Shown: one piece after another, positions 63,002 to 64,000 of the stretch
How positions within the stretch are numbered: position 1 is the stretch's first letter
Layout of the letters: each line of letters starts with the position of its first letter
NCBI RefSeq assembly: GCF_004136315.1
Contig: NZ_CP029562.1
Span: 1,798,001-1,862,000, forward strand
DNA length: 64,000 bases
Source: Mesorhizobium sp. Pch-S
Lineage (GTDB): Bacteria; Pseudomonadota; Alphaproteobacteria; Rhizobiales; Rhizobiaceae
Direction of reading: 5' to 3'
The notes under the pieces: model-generated
What the model saw: only the letters and a program-made list of their open reading frames with translations
Told to the model about the DNA's origin: nothing
Database searches by the model: none
Made by a program: the position numbers and the translations under genes

Positions 63002-64000
63002 TCAGACGATGCCGCCGCCGGCGGCTGCAATGGCGGGCCGCTCGGCCGCGACCTTGCCGCGATAGCCACTGGCGCGATAGGCGGCGACCGGATCGATGGC
63101 ACCGCCCCGCTTCAGGCGCGCCATGGCCAGGATCGGCTCGACGTCGGTGCGGTAGGCCGCCTTCAGGGTCTGTGTCGCCATCAGCGCATCGTTCGTTTCC
63201 TGGAAACCTTCCAGCGCCTTGCGGTCGACCAACAGCGCCGCCGCATAGGCGCGCTGCACCTCGATCGCCGACAGCATCAGGCTCTCGATCGGGTCGGTGA
63301 CGTTGTGGCTCTGGTCGAGCATGTGCGCCGGCTGGAAATCGCTTGCGCCGTTGGTCTCGGCATCGACCAGTTCATTGAAGACGAGGAACAGCCGGTAGGG
63401 ATCGATCGAACCGGCATCGAGATCGTCGTCGCCATATTTGGAATCGTTGAAGTGGAAGCCGCCCAGCTTGCCGAACTGGATCAGCCGCGACACGATCATC
63501 TCGATGTTCACATTGGGCGCATGATGGCCGAGATCGACCAGGCAATAGGCCTTGTCGCCCAGTTCCCTGGCGATGATGTAGTTGGTGCCCCAGTCCTGCA
63601 CGACCGTCGAATAGAAGGCCGGCTCGTACATCTTGTGTTCGGTGAACAGCCGCCAGTCCTGTGGCAGCCCGGCATAGATCGCCTTCATCGCCTCGAGATA
63701 ACGTTCGAAAGCGCGTGCGAAATTGACCTGGCCCGGAAAGTTCGAGCCGTCGCCGATCCACACCGTCAGCGCCCTGGAGCCGATCGTCCGGCCGATCTCG
63801 ATGCATTCGAGATTGTGCTCGATCGCCTGGCGGCGCGCGCCGGCATCGGCATGCGACAGCGATCCGAACTTGTAGGAATGCTGCTGGCCTTGCGCATCCG
63901 AGAAGGTGTTGGAATTCATCGCGTCGAAGCCGAGGCCGAAGCGTGACGCCGCCTGCTTGAGCCGGTTCGGATCGGCCTTGTCCCAGGGGATGTGCAGCGA
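63002..64000 (-). CDS. rhaI: L-rhamnose isomerase (rhizobial RhaI type), partial
   Basis: The reading frame ends at 63002 and stays open to the right edge, continuing upstream of the internal Met at 63919 with HIPWDKADPNRLKQAASRFGLGF, so the 5' end lies beyond the window. The visible 332 residues contain DAMNSNTFSDAQ, VWIGDGSNFPGQ, DLGHHAPNVNIE and GGFHFNDSKYGDDDLDAGS, with metal-binding His and Asp residues as in the rhizobial L-rhamnose isomerases. It would convert L-rhamnose to L-rhamnulose. It precedes the aldolase gene on the same strand. Confidence 0.9.
   Translation of the reverse strand, partial: SLHIPWDKADPNRLKQAASRFGLGFDAMNSNTFSDAQGQQHSYKFGSLSHADAGARRQAIEHNLECIEIGRTIGSRALTVWIGDGSNFPGQVNFARAFERYLEAMKAIYAGLPQDWRLFTEHKMYEPAFYSTVVQDWGTNYIIARELGDKAYCLVDLGHHAPNVNIEMIVSRLIQFGKLGGFHFNDSKYGDDDLDAGSIDPYRLFLVFNELVDAETNGASDFQPAHMLDQSHNVTDPIESLMLSAIEVQRAYAAALLVDRKALEGFQETNDALMATQTLKAAYRTDVEPILAMARLKRGGAIDPVAAYRASGYRGKVAAERPAIAAAGGGIV

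Overview
The window looks like a chromosomal segment of an alphaproteobacterium of the Hyphomicrobiales (Mesorhizobium/Phyllobacteriaceae-like). The reasons are its high G+C coding sequence, the dnaK-dnaJ-pmtA-pyrF neighbourhood, an IalB-family protein, a phospholipid N-methyltransferase, UgpC-type sugar ABC transporters, and three copies of a rhizobial-style palindromic intergenic element. The assignment is an inference from content; no marker RNA gene is present.

Layout. 1-1.0 kb: right end of a phage-type lysis cassette (small membrane proteins and an overlapping Rz/Rz1-like pair). 1.0-3.5 kb: exported amidohydrolase and a PilZ protein. 3.6-9.6 kb: cobalamin riboswitch followed by btuB-btuF-btuC-btuD and an unrecognised fifth gene. 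9.65-10.2 kb: IalB-like protein. 10.4-23.9 kb: one ~13.5 kb reading frame for a giant inverse-autotransporter-like protein. It has an N-terminal beta-barrel, a ~4,000-residue repeat-rich beta-helix passenger and a C-terminal metzincin-like HExxHxxGxxD domain. 24.0-27.8 kb: three tandem tail-collar proteins, a beta-propeller, a GNAT acetyltransferase and a convergent DUF6916-like gene.

28.1-32.8 kb: three-subunit molybdenum dehydrogenase (cytochrome c, 2Fe-2S, Mo subunit). 33.0-43.9 kb: two divergent operons that look like one sugar or glycoside uptake-and-breakdown module. They encode a binding protein, two permeases (one frameshifted), an ATPase, an SDR, an RpiR regulator, a GH1 glycosidase with an altered NEP motif, a D-threonine-aldolase-like enzyme, RidA and an M81 peptidase. 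44.1-47.6 kb: polysaccharide deacetylase and a divergent pair of citrate-synthase-family genes, one carrying an in-frame palindromic element. 47.6-55.3 kb: DUF1330, pyrF, an FMN reductase, an EamA exporter with its TetR regulator, pmtA, dnaJ and dnaK with a heat-shock-like promoter. 55.6-57.4 kb: lipoprotein D,D-carboxypeptidase and an alpha/beta hydrolase. 57.5-64.0 kb: a mosaic region with a duplicated aldolase 3' end, an IS630 remnant, a LuxR regulator, a histone-deacetylase-like hydrolase with a sodium symporter, a class II aldolase and the start of an L-rhamnose isomerase gene running off the edge.

The most interesting candidate is the 10.4-27.8 kb block. It pairs a giant surface protein carrying a putative terminal protease with a five-gene cassette of tail-collar, propeller and acetyltransferase proteins plus a DUF6916-like gene. 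I propose it as a surface adhesion or cell-contact locus; the functional link between the two halves is inferred from adjacency only.
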